A stretch of 64,000 nucleotides of DNA from Streptacidiphilus jiangxiensis (GTDB lineage: Bacteria > Actinomycetota > Actinomycetes > Streptomycetales > Streptomycetaceae), in contig NZ_FOAZ01000001.1 of assembly GCF_900109465.1 (NCBI RefSeq), forward strand, positions 124,001 to 188,000, given 5' to 3'. A program made the position numbers and the translations under genes. This document shows, one piece after another, positions 51,002 to 60,249 of the stretch. Position 1 is the first letter of the stretch; each line of letters opens with the position of its first letter. Below the pieces are notes generated by a model. The model was not told the DNA's origin. It saw only the letters and a program-made list of their open reading frames with translations, and made no database searches.

Positions 51002-52501
51002 TCAGTACTCTCCGCGGGTCCCGCTCAGCCAGCCTGCCAGCTTGCCGCCCCGGTCCACGGCCCGCAGCCGCCGTTCGGCCCGGTCGCGGACCTGGTCGGT
51101 GGCGACCACGAGAAGGTCGTCGCCGTGCCGCAGCGCGGTCGTCGGGCCGGGCACGAAACTGGACCCCTCCCGCACGACGAGCGTCACCGCCGCGCCCTTC
51201 GGCAGACGCAGCTCGCTCGCCTCGACGCCGGCCAGCCGCGACTCCGGGCCGACCGTGACCGAGAGCAGGTGCCCGTGGAGCCGCTCCAGAGGAGCGGACT
51301 CGACCGCCAGGTCGTCGGCGTGCGCGGCATCCGAGATCCGCAGGACCTTCGCCACCAGGGGCAGCGTCGGCCCCTGGATCAGGGTGAACACCACGACCAG
51401 CAGGAACACGGTGTTGAACAGCTGGCCCGCACCGGGGACCGCGTGCACGACCGGGATGGTCGCCAGCACGATGGGAACCGCCCCGCGCAGCCCCGCCCAG
51501 CTCAGCAGGGCCTGCTCACGCCACGCCACCCGGAACGGGGAGAGCGTCAGCAGTACCGAGAGCGGCCGGGCGACCAGCACCAGCACCAGGCCGACGACCA
51601 GGGCCGGGACGACGGCGTCCGCCATCGTGTGCGGGTCCACCAGCAGGCCCAGCATCACGAACATGCTGATCTGCGCGATCCACGCGAGCCCCTCGGCGAA
51701 GCCCCGGGTGGCCGGGCCGTGCGGCAGCCTGGCGTTGCCCAGGACCAGGGCGCTGATGTACACGGCCAGGAAGCCGGAGCCGTGCAGCAGCGACCCGCCC
51801 GCATAGGCGAGGAGGGTGAGCGCGACGACCGCGATCGGATAGAGGCCGGAGGAGGGCAGCGCCACGTGGCGCAGGGCCAAGGCGCCCAGCCTTCCGACCG
51901 TGAGCCCTACTGCCGACCCGATGGCCAGCTCCAGCAGCACGGTGCCGACCAGAACCCACCACGAGTCGATCGGGCCGGCCGTCGCGAAGGCCACGGCGAG
52001 GATCACCACCGGGGCGTCGTTGAAGCCGGACTCGGCCTCCAGCAGCCCGCTCAGCCGGGCGGGCAGGGGCACGCGGCGCAGCACCGAGAACACCGCGGCG
52101 GCGTCCGTCGAGGAGACGACCGCGCCCATCAGCAGCGCGATCCGCCAGTCGCTGCCGGTCAGCAGGTGCGCACCGATGGCCACGACGCCGACGCTGATCG
52201 CCGTGCCGACGGTCGCCAGCACGGCCGCTGCGGGGACGGCGGGTCGGATGTCGTGCCAGCGGGTGCCGAGCCCACCCTCGGCCAGGATCACGACCAGCGC
52301 CGCATAGCCGAGTACCTGGGCGAGTTGGGCGTCGTTGAAGGTGATGTCGGCGATGCCGTCCTGGCCGAGCAGGACGCCGATCCCCAGGTAGACGAGCAGG
52401 CTGGGCAGCCCGCTGCGGGAGGAGAGCCGGACTGCCGCCACGGCCACCAGCAGTACCAGCGAGAACAGCAGGAGCAGCAGGTCGAGCCGGTGGACGGACA
52501 C
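51002..52501 (-). CDS. Potassium/proton antiporter, CPA1 type with RCK_C domain
   Basis: 499 residues. A 12-helix exchanger domain (1-395) shows the carboxylate motif GFNDAPVVILAVAFA (about 157-171) and ALLMGAVVSSTDAAAVFSVLRR, both typical of NhaP2/CvrA-type K+/H+ antiporters. The C-terminal TrkA_C/RCK_C domain (about 400-485) contains LPKGAAVTLVVREG and GDDLLVVATDQVRD. It expels K+ in exchange for H+ and is normally regulated by nucleotides. GTG start with GAGGTG upstream. Monocistronic, divergent from the penicillin acylase gene. Confidence 0.92.
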   Translation of the reverse strand: MSVHRLDLLLLLFSLVLLVAVAAVRLSSRSGLPSLLVYLGIGVLLGQDGIADITFNDAQLAQVLGYAALVVILAEGGLGTRWHDIRPAVPAAAVLATVGTAISVGVVAIGAHLLTGSDWRIALLMGAVVSSTDAAAVFSVLRRVPLPARLSGLLEAESGFNDAPVVILAVAFATAGPIDSWWVLVGTVLLELAIGSAVGLTVGRLGALALRHVALPSSGLYPIAVVALTLLAYAGGSLLHGSGFLAVYISALVLGNARLPHGPATRGFAEGLAWIAQISMFVMLGLLVDPHTMADAVVPALVVGLVLVLVARPLSVLLTLSPFRVAWREQALLSWAGLRGAVPIVLATIPVVHAVPGAGQLFNTVFLLVVVFTLIQGPTLPLVAKVLRISDAAHADDLAVESAPLERLHGHLLSVTVGPESRLAGVEASELRLPKGAAVTLVVREGSSFVPGPTTALRHGDDLLVVATDQVRDRAERRLRAVDRGGKLAGWLSGTRGEY

Positions 52502-52771
52502 GCAGGGGCACCTCGCGCTGCAGAATCGATGCTTCCACTTGTTTGGAGCAAGATTTTACCGTTCCGGCTCTTGGAGCTCCTGGCTCGTCCAAGGGCTGGG
52601 CACCCGGGGAGCGGTCCCACGGGCCCCACGGAGTCCCGTCGGCACGGTGCGTCCCGGGCGCCCCGGCCAACGCCCGCGCGCCATGGGTTCCGCTTCGGGT
52701 GTTAGCGTCAGCACCGCCGCCTTGCCCGGTGGCCCCTCGCGGTACAGTCACTGCCCCTCACAAGGACCCTG

Positions 52772-55612
52772 ATGCCCCGCTCCAAGAAGTTCCGCCGCCT
52801 GCGCCTCATGGTGGTGCTGGTCGTGCTGCTGTTGGTGGCCGGTGTCGCGCTCGGCGGCTGGTACGGCGTGCACCAGGTGCACGCCTCCGAGCCGCAGACC
52901 ACCGGCAGCATCCACCTCCAGGGCCTCTCCGGCCCGGTCGACGTCGTCCGGGACGACAAGGGCATCCCCCAGGTCTATGCCTCGAGCGCCCAGGACCTGT
53001 TCATGGCCCAGGGGTACGTGCAGGCGCAGGACCGGTTCTGGCAGATGGACGTGAACCGCCACATCACCTCCGGCACGCTCGCCTCGATGTTCGGCTCCGG
53101 CCAGGTGCAGACGGACGCGTTCATCCGCACCATGAACTGGCGCGGCGTGGCTCAGAAGGAGTGGGACCAACAGCTCTCGGCGTCCACGAAGGCGTATCTG
53201 CAGGCCTACAGCGACGGCGTCAACGCCTGGCTGAAGGACCACCCGGGCGGCGCCGGCGCGTCGCTGGAGTACGCCCTGCTCGGCACCGTCTACGGCGGCT
53301 ACAAGCCCGCGCAGTGGACGCCGGTCGACTCGATCTCCTGGCTCAAGGCGATGGCCTGGGACCTGAGCGGCAACATGCAGCAGGAGATCGACCGCTCCCT
53401 GCTGGCGGGGACCCTCTCCACCCAGCAGATCGCCGAGTTGTACCCCGAGTACCCCCTGTCCAACGGCACGATCATCGCCAAGGCCGGGACGGTCAACAAG
53501 GCCGGCAACAAGTACACGCCCGGTGACGGGCTGAAGACGCCCACCGGCGGCTCCGCGGGGACCGGCACGACCGGGGCGAACACCGGCTCCGCCACCGTTC
53601 CGGCCTCCTACCGGACGGCCGGCGGCAAGCCCGCCGCAGAGGGTGCGCAACAGGCGGCGCAGGCGCTCGCCGACAACGTCGCCGTCCTGCCGACCATGCT
53701 CGGCAGGCCCGGCGCGGCCGGCATCGGCTCGAACTCCTGGGTCGTCGACGGCAGCCACACCACCACGGGCAAGCCCCTGCTGGCGAACGACCCGCACCTG
53801 GCCCCGGGCATCCCGTCCATCTGGTACCAGATGGGTCTGCACTGCAACACCGTCAGCGCGCAGTGCCCCTTCGACGTCACCGGCTTCACCTTCCCGGGCA
53901 TGCCGGGCGTGATCATCGGTCACAACCAGAACATCGCCTGGGGCTTCACCAACCTCGGCGCCGACGTCCAGGACCTGTACCTGGAGCAGGTCAACAGCGA
54001 CGGCACCTACCTGCTCGACGGCAAGAACCAGCCCTTCATCACCCGCCAGGAGACCATCAAGGTGGCGGGCGGCTCGGACCAGACGATCACGGTCCGCAGT
54101 ACCAAGGACGGCATGCCGATCATCTCCGACCACAGCACGCAGGAGCAGAGCGTCGGGGCTGACGCCCCTGTCGACGGCTCGGCCCCGCCGCGCGGCGGCG
54201 GCTACGCCATCGCGCTCAAGTGGACGGCGCTGATTCCGAACAAGACCATGGACGCGGTCTTCGAGCTGGACAAGGCGAGCAATTTCGGTGAGTTCCGCGG
54301 TGCGGCCAAGGACTTCTCCGTCCCCGCGCAGAACCTGATCTACGCCGACACCCAGGGGCACATCGGATACCAGATGCCCGGTGACATCCCGATCCGGCCC
54401 ACGGTCGCCGGGAGCACGTCCGACGGCAGCTACCCGCAGCCCGGTTGGGACTCCCACTACGCGTGGGAGAAGGAATCGCCGACGTCCGACCAGCCGAAGT
54501 TCGTCGACTTCGGCGCCCTGCCCTGGGAAGAGGACCCGAGCTCGGGCTACATCGTGACGGCCAACCAGGCGGCCGTGGATCCCGGGAAGTACCCCTACCT
54601 GATCACCAAGGACTGGGACTACGGGACCCGCGCCAAGCAGATCAGCACGCTGATCCAGGGCAAGCTGGCCGGCGGCGGCAAGATCTCGCCGGAGGACATG
54701 GCGTCGATCCAGCTCGACGACACCAGCGTCTTCGCCAAGACCCTCGTGCCCTACCTGCTCAACATCCCGATGACCGAGCCGTACTACAAGCAGGCGCAGG
54801 ACCTGCTGCGCGGCTGGAACGACGAGCAGGACTCCGGCTCGGCCGCCGCCGCTTACTACAACGCGGTCTGGTCGAATCTGCTCCACCTGGCCTTCGACCA
54901 GAAGTTCCCCGCCGAGGTCCGCAGCACCACCGACTGCATCATGGTGATCCCCGCCGACAAGGCCGGCATCCCGCAGGACGACGTCAACGGCAAGGCCCAG
55001 CGTGTGCGCACCTGCGGTCTGCGCGACGACGCGACGGCGCAGCCGGACGGCAGCGACCAGTGGACCACCGTGGTCGGTTCGCTGCTGACCCACCCCACCG
55101 ACCAGTGGTGGAACTGGACGGACAGCAACGGCAACCAGATGCAGGGCCGCGACAGCCTCCTCAAGGAGGCCATGATCGACGCTCGTAAGCAGCTGACCTC
55201 GCTGATGGGCAAGGACATCAGCGGCTGGAGCTGGGGCCGGATCCACACCCTGGAGCTCCAGGAGCGCACGCTGGGCACGGACAACTCCTCGATCGCCTCG
55301 GGAGTCGTGCACTGGCTGCTCAACCGCGGCCCGTACCAGCTGAACGGAGGCAGCGCCGCCGTCGACGCGGCCAGCTGGAACGCGGCCAACGGCTACACCG
55401 TCGACGAGGCGCCGTCCATGCGGATGGTGGTCGACCTGTCCGACTTCGACTCCTCGCACTGGATCAACATCGGTGGGTCCTCGGGGCACGCGTTCGATGC
55501 GCACTACGACGACCAGATGCAGATGTGGGTCGACGGAGAGCTGCTGACCTGGTCGTACACGCGCCAGGCGGTTGCGGCGACGTCCAAGGACAAGCTGACC
55601 CTGACGCCGTAG
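52772..55612 (+). CDS. Penicillin acylase family protein (Ntn hydrolase)
   Basis: 946 residues. A membrane anchor or signal segment (about 10-30) puts the enzyme outside the cell. The alpha part starts with IHLQGLSGPVDVVRDDKGIPQVYA. Autocatalytic cleavage should occur between G319 and the nucleophile S320 (GIGSNSWVVDG). The beta subunit shows LLANDPHL and the conserved oxyanion Asn region. Family members hydrolyse penicillins, N-acyl-homoserine lactones or cyclic lipopeptides. Aculeacin-like substrates are plausible for a streptomycete. A strong hairpin terminates the gene. Confidence 0.92.
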   Translation: MPRSKKFRRLRLMVVLVVLLLVAGVALGGWYGVHQVHASEPQTTGSIHLQGLSGPVDVVRDDKGIPQVYASSAQDLFMAQGYVQAQDRFWQMDVNRHITSGTLASMFGSGQVQTDAFIRTMNWRGVAQKEWDQQLSASTKAYLQAYSDGVNAWLKDHPGGAGASLEYALLGTVYGGYKPAQWTPVDSISWLKAMAWDLSGNMQQEIDRSLLAGTLSTQQIAELYPEYPLSNGTIIAKAGTVNKAGNKYTPGDGLKTPTGGSAGTGTTGANTGSATVPASYRTAGGKPAAEGAQQAAQALADNVAVLPTMLGRPGAAGIGSNSWVVDGSHTTTGKPLLANDPHLAPGIPSIWYQMGLHCNTVSAQCPFDVTGFTFPGMPGVIIGHNQNIAWGFTNLGADVQDLYLEQVNSDGTYLLDGKNQPFITRQETIKVAGGSDQTITVRSTKDGMPIISDHSTQEQSVGADAPVDGSAPPRGGGYAIALKWTALIPNKTMDAVFELDKASNFGEFRGAAKDFSVPAQNLIYADTQGHIGYQMPGDIPIRPTVAGSTSDGSYPQPGWDSHYAWEKESPTSDQPKFVDFGALPWEEDPSSGYIVTANQAAVDPGKYPYLITKDWDYGTRAKQISTLIQGKLAGGGKISPEDMASIQLDDTSVFAKTLVPYLLNIPMTEPYYKQAQDLLRGWNDEQDSGSAAAAYYNAVWSNLLHLAFDQKFPAEVRSTTDCIMVIPADKAGIPQDDVNGKAQRVRTCGLRDDATAQPDGSDQWTTVVGSLLTHPTDQWWNWTDSNGNQMQGRDSLLKEAMIDARKQLTSLMGKDISGWSWGRIHTLELQERTLGTDNSSIASGVVHWLLNRGPYQLNGGSAAVDAASWNAANGYTVDEAPSMRMVVDLSDFDSSHWINIGGSSGHAFDAHYDDQMQMWVDGELLTWSYTRQAVAATSKDKLTLTP

Positions 55613-55656
55613 CGACGGTGCCCGGGCGCTTGGGCCCGGCACGACCCCGGCACGCT

Positions 55657-55694
55657 CCGTGGCGCGGGAACCCGATCGGGTTCCCGCGCCACGG
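55657..55694. terminator. Bidirectional terminator after the penicillin acylase gene
   Basis: A perfect 38-bp palindrome (arms CCGTGGCGCGGGAACCCGA), the longest in the window, between convergent genes. Confidence 0.8.
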
Positions 55695-55759
55695 GCGTTC
55701 CCGGACACGAACTGGAGGCCTCCCACGGTGGCGGCGGGCCGGCGGCCCGCGCGGCCGTC

Positions 55760-56344
55760 TCAGTCGAACCGGAGTGTGCGTTGCGGGGTCACCACGGCGT
55801 CGACGGGCCGGTCGTGGGGCTCCGCGGGGAGGCCCTCCACCAGCTCACCGTCGAAGAGGAGCGTCACGAGCAGGGCCGGTGAGCCCGCCGCCGCCAACCG
55901 GGCCAGGACGCGGTCGTAGCTGCCGCCGCCCCGACCGAGACGCACGCCCGTGGCCGGGTCGACCGCCAGGCCGGGCAGCAGGACGAGATCCGCCGCAGCG
56001 ACGGCCGCCGGCCCCAGACGCGGACCGGTCGGCTCCAGCAGGCCGAGTCGGGCGGGTGCCAGGAGTTCGGAGCCCTCGTAGGCAGCCCAGTCGAGGTCGT
56101 TGTCGGGGAGCAGGACCGGCAGCAGCACGTGCATGCCGGCCGCACGCAGGGCGTCGAGAAGGGGCCGGGTGCCCGGCTCGGACCCCATCGAGACGTAGCA
56201 GGCGACCGTCCGTACGTTCCCCGCGGAGGCCAGGGCGAGGGCCTCGCTCGCGAGAGCGTTCGAGGCGGCCTGCCGCTCCTCGGGTGACATCGCCGCTCGT
56301 TCGGCGAGCAACCGTGACCGCAGAGCCTTCTTCTCGTTCAGCAT
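55760..56344 (-). CDS. 5-formyltetrahydrofolate cyclo-ligase
   Basis: 194 residues. The N-terminal lysine/arginine-rich segment (NEKKALRSRLLAERAAM) and the conserved folate/ATP-binding motif RLGRGGGSYDRVLAR (near 137-151) identify MTHFS (YgfA). It converts 5-formyl-THF to 5,10-methenyl-THF with ATP. Divergent from the GGDEF and galU genes, as Rv0992c is from galU in mycobacteria. Confidence 0.92.
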   Translation of the reverse strand: MLNEKKALRSRLLAERAAMSPEERQAASNALASEALALASAGNVRTVACYVSMGSEPGTRPLLDALRAAGMHVLLPVLLPDNDLDWAAYEGSELLAPARLGLLEPTGPRLGPAAVAAADLVLLPGLAVDPATGVRLGRGGGSYDRVLARLAAAGSPALLVTLLFDGELVEGLPAEPHDRPVDAVVTPQRTLRFD

Positions 56345-56399
56345 CGGATGGGACGGCCTTCCGTCTCGTTAACCGGCCAGCACTGTGCGGAGGGACGAC

Positions 56400-57098
56400 A
56401 TGCCGCCCGTCCTCGCGGACATCCTCGCTGCTCTCTGTCTGCCCGCGCTGCTCGCCACCGGGGTCCTCGCCCGTGGCCGGGCACGGGTGCGGGTGCGGCT
56501 GGCCGCCCAGGCGGCGGAGCTGGCGGAGCTGCGCACGGGGCGGACCGAGCTGGAGCGGACGTCCTGCACGGACGCCCTGACCGGCGTCTGGAACTACCGC
56601 TACCTCCAGCTGGCCCTGGACCGGGAGATCGCTCGCTGCAAGCGGCGCCCGGCGGAGCGGGTGCTCGCGGTGCTGCTGCTGGAGATCGAGGGCTTCGCCG
56701 AGATTCGTCGCGAGCACGGCTACCAGCGGGCCGGTGCGGTGCTGCGTGACCTGGCCCAGCGGCTGGCGATGGAGGTCCGGGAGGAGGACGTCTTCGGCCG
56801 CTACGGCGGCGAGGAGTTCCTGGTGCTGCTGCCGGACACCGACGAGGCGGGCGCCCGGACCGTCGCCGACCGGCTGGCCTGGACGGTCCGCAGGCACCCT
56901 CTCGCCCTGCCCTCGGTGCCGGTGCTCCCGGACGAGAGCGGCTCGCTTCCCGGCAACGGACTGACGGCCAAGGTCGGCCTGGGTTTGCTGCCGAAGGACG
57001 GTTCGCATGCTGCTCTCCTGCTTCGTGCGGCTGACAAGTCGTTGACAGCAGAGAGACATCCGGTGGACACGCAGGGGAAGCTACAGTCATCGGTATGA
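56400..57098 (+). CDS. GGDEF-domain protein, probable diguanylate cyclase
   Basis: 232 residues from an ATG with GGAGGG upstream. One N-terminal membrane helix (about 4-22), a short coiled stretch rich in Ala/Glu, then a GGDEF domain (about 55-215). The active site is GGEEF (136-140), a functional variant. The allosteric inhibitory I-site R127-x-x-D130 is present five residues before it, so product inhibition by c-di-GMP is expected. The domain lacks partners (no PAS or GAF). Its ATGA overlap with galU makes translational coupling likely. Confidence 0.9.
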   Translation: MPPVLADILAALCLPALLATGVLARGRARVRVRLAAQAAELAELRTGRTELERTSCTDALTGVWNYRYLQLALDREIARCKRRPAERVLAVLLLEIEGFAEIRREHGYQRAGAVLRDLAQRLAMEVREEDVFGRYGGEEFLVLLPDTDEAGARTVADRLAWTVRRHPLALPSVPVLPDESGSLPGNGLTAKVGLGLLPKDGSHAALLLRAADKSLTAERHPVDTQGKLQSSV

Positions 57099-58048
57099 CC
57101 AACGCTCGTTCCCGCCAGATCTCCAAGGCGGTCATTCCCGCTGCCGGACTCGGCACCCGCTTCCTGCCGGCCACCAAGGCGACTCCCAAGGAGATGTTGC
57201 CGGTCGTCGACAAGCCGGCCATTCAGTACGTGGTGGAGGAGGCGGCGTCGGCCGGGCTGACCGACGTGCTGATGATCACTGGGCGGAACAAGCGGCCCCT
57301 CGAGGACCACTTCGACCGCGCCTACGAGCTCGAGGAGCAGCTCGCCCGTAAGGGCGACCAGGCCAAGCTCGACCGGGTCCGCGAGTCCAGCGAGCTGGCG
57401 ACGATGCACTACGTCCGGCAGGGCGACCCCAAGGGCCTCGGTCACGCCGTCCTGTGCGCCGAGCCGCACGTCGCCGACCAGCCCTTCGCGGTGCTGCTCG
57501 GTGACGACCTGATCGACCCGCGCGACCCGCTGCTGGCCAAGATGATCGAGATCCAGAGCGAGCTCGGCGGCAGCGTTGTCGCGCTGATCGAGGTCGACCC
57601 GGCGCTGGCCCATCTCTACGGCTGCGCGTCGGTCCGCCCGGCCGAGTACCACGGTCCGCACGGGGTCGACCAGGACGTGGTCCGGATCACCGACCTGGTC
57701 GAGAAGCCCGCCCCCGGCGAGGCCCCGAGCAACTTCGCCGTCATCGGCCGCTACGTCCTCGACCCGAGCGTGTTCGACGTGCTCCGGGAGACGGAACCCG
57801 GCAAGAACGGCGAGATCCAGCTGACCGACGCGCTGCGGGTGCTCGCCCAGCGCACCCCGGGCCGCGGTGGCCCCGTCCACGGCGTGATTTTCCGTGGCCG
57901 TCGCTACGACACCGGCGACAAGGGCGACTACCTGCGCGCGATCGTCCGTCTCGCGTGCGAGCGTGAGGACCTGGGCCCGGAGTTCCGGGCCTGGCTGAAG
58001 GAGTTCGTGGGCAGCGGCGAACTGGACGGTCCGATCGAGCCCTTCTGA
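57095..58048 (+). CDS. galU: UTP--glucose-1-phosphate uridylyltransferase
   Basis: 317 residues with AVIPAAGLGTRFLPATKATPKEMLPV (nucleotide-binding, about 12-37), QGDPKGLGHAV and the GDDLID metal site. Full family length. It makes UDP-glucose, substrate of galE (29.8 kb) and of cell-wall glycan enzymes. It is coupled to the GGDEF gene upstream, so c-di-GMP synthesis and UDP-glucose supply may share a transcript. moeA follows 74 bp downstream. Confidence 0.95.
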   Translation: MTNARSRQISKAVIPAAGLGTRFLPATKATPKEMLPVVDKPAIQYVVEEAASAGLTDVLMITGRNKRPLEDHFDRAYELEEQLARKGDQAKLDRVRESSELATMHYVRQGDPKGLGHAVLCAEPHVADQPFAVLLGDDLIDPRDPLLAKMIEIQSELGGSVVALIEVDPALAHLYGCASVRPAEYHGPHGVDQDVVRITDLVEKPAPGEAPSNFAVIGRYVLDPSVFDVLRETEPGKNGEIQLTDALRVLAQRTPGRGGPVHGVIFRGRRYDTGDKGDYLRAIVRLACEREDLGPEFRAWLKEFVGSGELDGPIEPF

Positions 58049-58122
58049 CCGGCAGGCCACCGGCACCGGGGACTGCGGCGCCTGAGCGGCGTCCGCACCG
58101 CACGACCATGGGGGAAGGCACC

Positions 58123-59526
58123 ATGACCGACCTGCAGCAGCACCACGGGCACGACAACGGGCACGACCACGGCGGCAGCCAGGGCCAGGGATCCGGCCAC
58201 GACCACGGTCACGCCGCGGGGCTCGCGGATCCGTGCGCCGCCCCGACCGGAGCCCAGCGTCAGTGGAGCGTCGACGAGCACCGCGCCGACGTGCTGGCCG
58301 CCGTCTCCCCGCTGCCGCCCCTGGAGCTCCAGCTGCTGGAGGCGCAGGGCTGCCTCACCGTGGAGGACATCGTCTCCGCGGTCGCCCTGCCGCCCTTCGA
58401 CAACAGCTCGATGGACGGCTACGCGGTGCGGGTCGCCGACCTCGCGGGTGCCACCAAGGACTACCCGTCCGTGCTGACGATGGTCGGCGACGTGGCCGCC
58501 GGCGCTGCCGCGCTGCCCGTCATCGGCCCCGGCCAGTGCGCCCGGATCATGACGGGGGCCCCGCTGCCGCCCGGCGCCGAGGCCGTCGTCCCCGTCGAGT
58601 GGACCGACGCCGGGACCGGAACGGGCGAGGCCGCGACGACCATGGCGCCGCAGGGCGCGGCGCCGGTCGAGTCCGGCGAGGTCCGCATCTTCCAGCCGGT
58701 CGAGTCCGGCGCCTTCGTACGGCGTCGCGGCGAGGACATCTCGGTCGGGCAGGCGCTGCTGCCGGCGGGTACCAGGCTCGGGCCGACCCAGATCGGGCTG
58801 CTGGCCGCCACCGGCCACGACATGGTGCGGGTGCGCCCGCGTCCCCGGGTGGTCGTGCTGTCCACGGGCAGTGAACTCGTTCCGCCCGGCACTCCCGTCG
58901 GTCCCGGCCAGATCTCCGACTCGAACAGCTTCGCGCTCACCGCAGCGGCACGCGACGCCGGTGCGCTGGCCTACCGGGTCGGCGGCGTTCCGGACGAGGC
59001 GGACCGTCTGCGCGAGGTCATCGACGACCAGCTGATCCGCGCCGATCTGATCGTCACCAGCGGCGGGGTCAGCGTCGGCGCGTACGACGTGGTCAAGGAG
59101 GCGCTCGGCGAGCAGATCTCCTTCCGGAAGCTGCGCATGCAGCCTGGCAAGCCGCAGGGCTTCGGGGTTCTGGAGGGTTCGGACGGGCCGGTGCCGCTGC
59201 TGGCCCTGCCCGGGAACCCGGTGAGCGCCTACATCTCCTTCGAGCTCTTCGTCCGCCCCGTGATCCGGGCCATGCTGGGCGCGACCGAGGTCCACCGACG
59301 CGAGGTGAGGGGCAGCCTCACCGAGCCGGTCACCTCCTCTCCGGCCGGTCGCCGCCAGTTCCTGCGGGCCGCCTACGACGCCGAGGCCGGCACGGTGACG
59401 CCGGTCGGCGGCGCCGGGTCACACCTGCTCGGGGCGCTGGCCCAGGCGAACGCGCTGCTCGTGGTCGAGGAGGACGCCGTCTCGGTGGAGGCCGGCACCG
59501 AGGTGCGGGCGATCCTGCTGGACTGA
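58123..59526 (+). CDS. moeA: Molybdopterin molybdotransferase MoeA / Glp-type
   Basis: 467 residues from the ATG at 58123 (GGGAAGG 5 bp upstream). An N-terminal extension of about 40 residues is histidine-rich (HHGHDNGHDHGG, GHDHGHAAG). The MoeA core includes PPFDNSSMDGYAV, IMTGAPLPPGAEAVVPVE, and the MPT-binding TSGGVSVGAYD, with LPGNPVSAYISF. In actinobacteria one MoeA paralogue (Glp, Rv0994) binds FtsZ and acts in cell division together with a membrane receptor GlpR. The location before a RimJ-like gene and a GlpR/SepX-like gene identifies this copy as that paralogue. A role in Mo-cofactor synthesis is not excluded since moaC and mogA follow. Confidence 0.9.
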   Translation: MTDLQQHHGHDNGHDHGGSQGQGSGHDHGHAAGLADPCAAPTGAQRQWSVDEHRADVLAAVSPLPPLELQLLEAQGCLTVEDIVSAVALPPFDNSSMDGYAVRVADLAGATKDYPSVLTMVGDVAAGAAALPVIGPGQCARIMTGAPLPPGAEAVVPVEWTDAGTGTGEAATTMAPQGAAPVESGEVRIFQPVESGAFVRRRGEDISVGQALLPAGTRLGPTQIGLLAATGHDMVRVRPRPRVVVLSTGSELVPPGTPVGPGQISDSNSFALTAAARDAGALAYRVGGVPDEADRLREVIDDQLIRADLIVTSGGVSVGAYDVVKEALGEQISFRKLRMQPGKPQGFGVLEGSDGPVPLLALPGNPVSAYISFELFVRPVIRAMLGATEVHRREVRGSLTEPVTSSPAGRRQFLRAAYDAEAGTVTPVGGAGSHLLGALAQANALLVVEEDAVSVEAGTEVRAILLD

Positions 59527-59554
59527 CGGTCACCTGCCGCGCCCGGCCCTGATC

Positions 59555-59592
59555 CGTGGCGCGGCACCGTCGATTCGTGGCGCGGCACCGTC
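59555..59592. repeat. Direct repeat of 17 bp before moaC
   Basis: CGTGGCGCGGCACCGTC occurs at 59555-59571 and 59576-59592 (period 21 bp) in the spacer upstream of moaC. Two sites two helical turns apart could be a regulator target, but nothing else supports this. Confidence 0.6.
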
Positions 59593-59670
59593 CGGGCCGT
59601 CGATGGGACGCTTCGGCCAGGCAGCGATACCCTGGCGCCGCACCCCGCCGTCACGATCGCAGGAGCGCCA

Positions 59671-60249
59671 GTGCACAGCACCAGCCCCGTTCCGTCCGGG
59701 TCCGGGTTGACCCACGTCGACGCCTCGGGCGCCGCCCGGATGGTCGACGTCTCCGAGAAAGCGACGACGACGCGCACCGCCCGCGCGACCGGTCGCGTGC
59801 TGGTGTCGCCGCGCGTGGTGGAGTTGCTGCGGGGAGAAGGCGTGCCGAAGGGCGACGCCCTGTCGGTGGCGCGGATCGCCGGGATCATGGGTGCCAAGCG
59901 CACGCCGGATCTCATCCCGCTCTGCCACCCGATCGCCGTCTCCGGTGTGACGGTCGACCTCGTCGTGGCCGACGACGCCGTCGAGATCGCCGCGACCGTC
60001 CGGACCGCCGACCGTACCGGCGTCGAGATGGAGGCGCTCACCGCCGTCGCGGTCGCCGGCCTCACCGTGATCGACATGGTCAAGGCCGTCGACAAGGGCG
60101 CCAGGATCGACGCGGTACAGGTCGAGGAGAAGACCGGCGGCAAGAGCGGCGACTGGCACCGCGCCGACCTCGCCGACCAGGTGCGGGAGCCTGCGGCGGG
60201 GCCGGAGCAGGGGCAGCAGGCGAAGCCGGAGCCGGGAGCGCTGCGATGA
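59671..60249 (+). CDS. moaC: Cyclic pyranopterin monophosphate synthase
   Basis: 192 residues from a GTG preceded by AGGAGCGC. The MoaC core is complete: ARMVDVSEKATTTRTA (about 22-37), IMGAKRTPDLIPLCHPI (about 74-90, catalytic region), EMEALTAVAVAGLTVIDMVKAVDKG (about 113-137) and the substrate-binding lysines. It converts cyclic pterin monophosphate in molybdenum-cofactor synthesis. The C-terminal 30 residues are a Gln/Glu/Pro-rich addition. It overlaps mogA by ATGA. Confidence 0.94.
   Translation: MHSTSPVPSGSGLTHVDASGAARMVDVSEKATTTRTARATGRVLVSPRVVELLRGEGVPKGDALSVARIAGIMGAKRTPDLIPLCHPIAVSGVTVDLVVADDAVEIAATVRTADRTGVEMEALTAVAVAGLTVIDMVKAVDKGARIDAVQVEEKTGGKSGDWHRADLADQVREPAAGPEQGQQAKPEPGALR

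Noticed and set aside
52748-55726. Very long minus-strand open frame opposite the penicillin acylase gene
   Set aside because: Val/Gly/Arg-rich low-information translation without motifs; the plus-strand frame carries a full Ntn-hydrolase.
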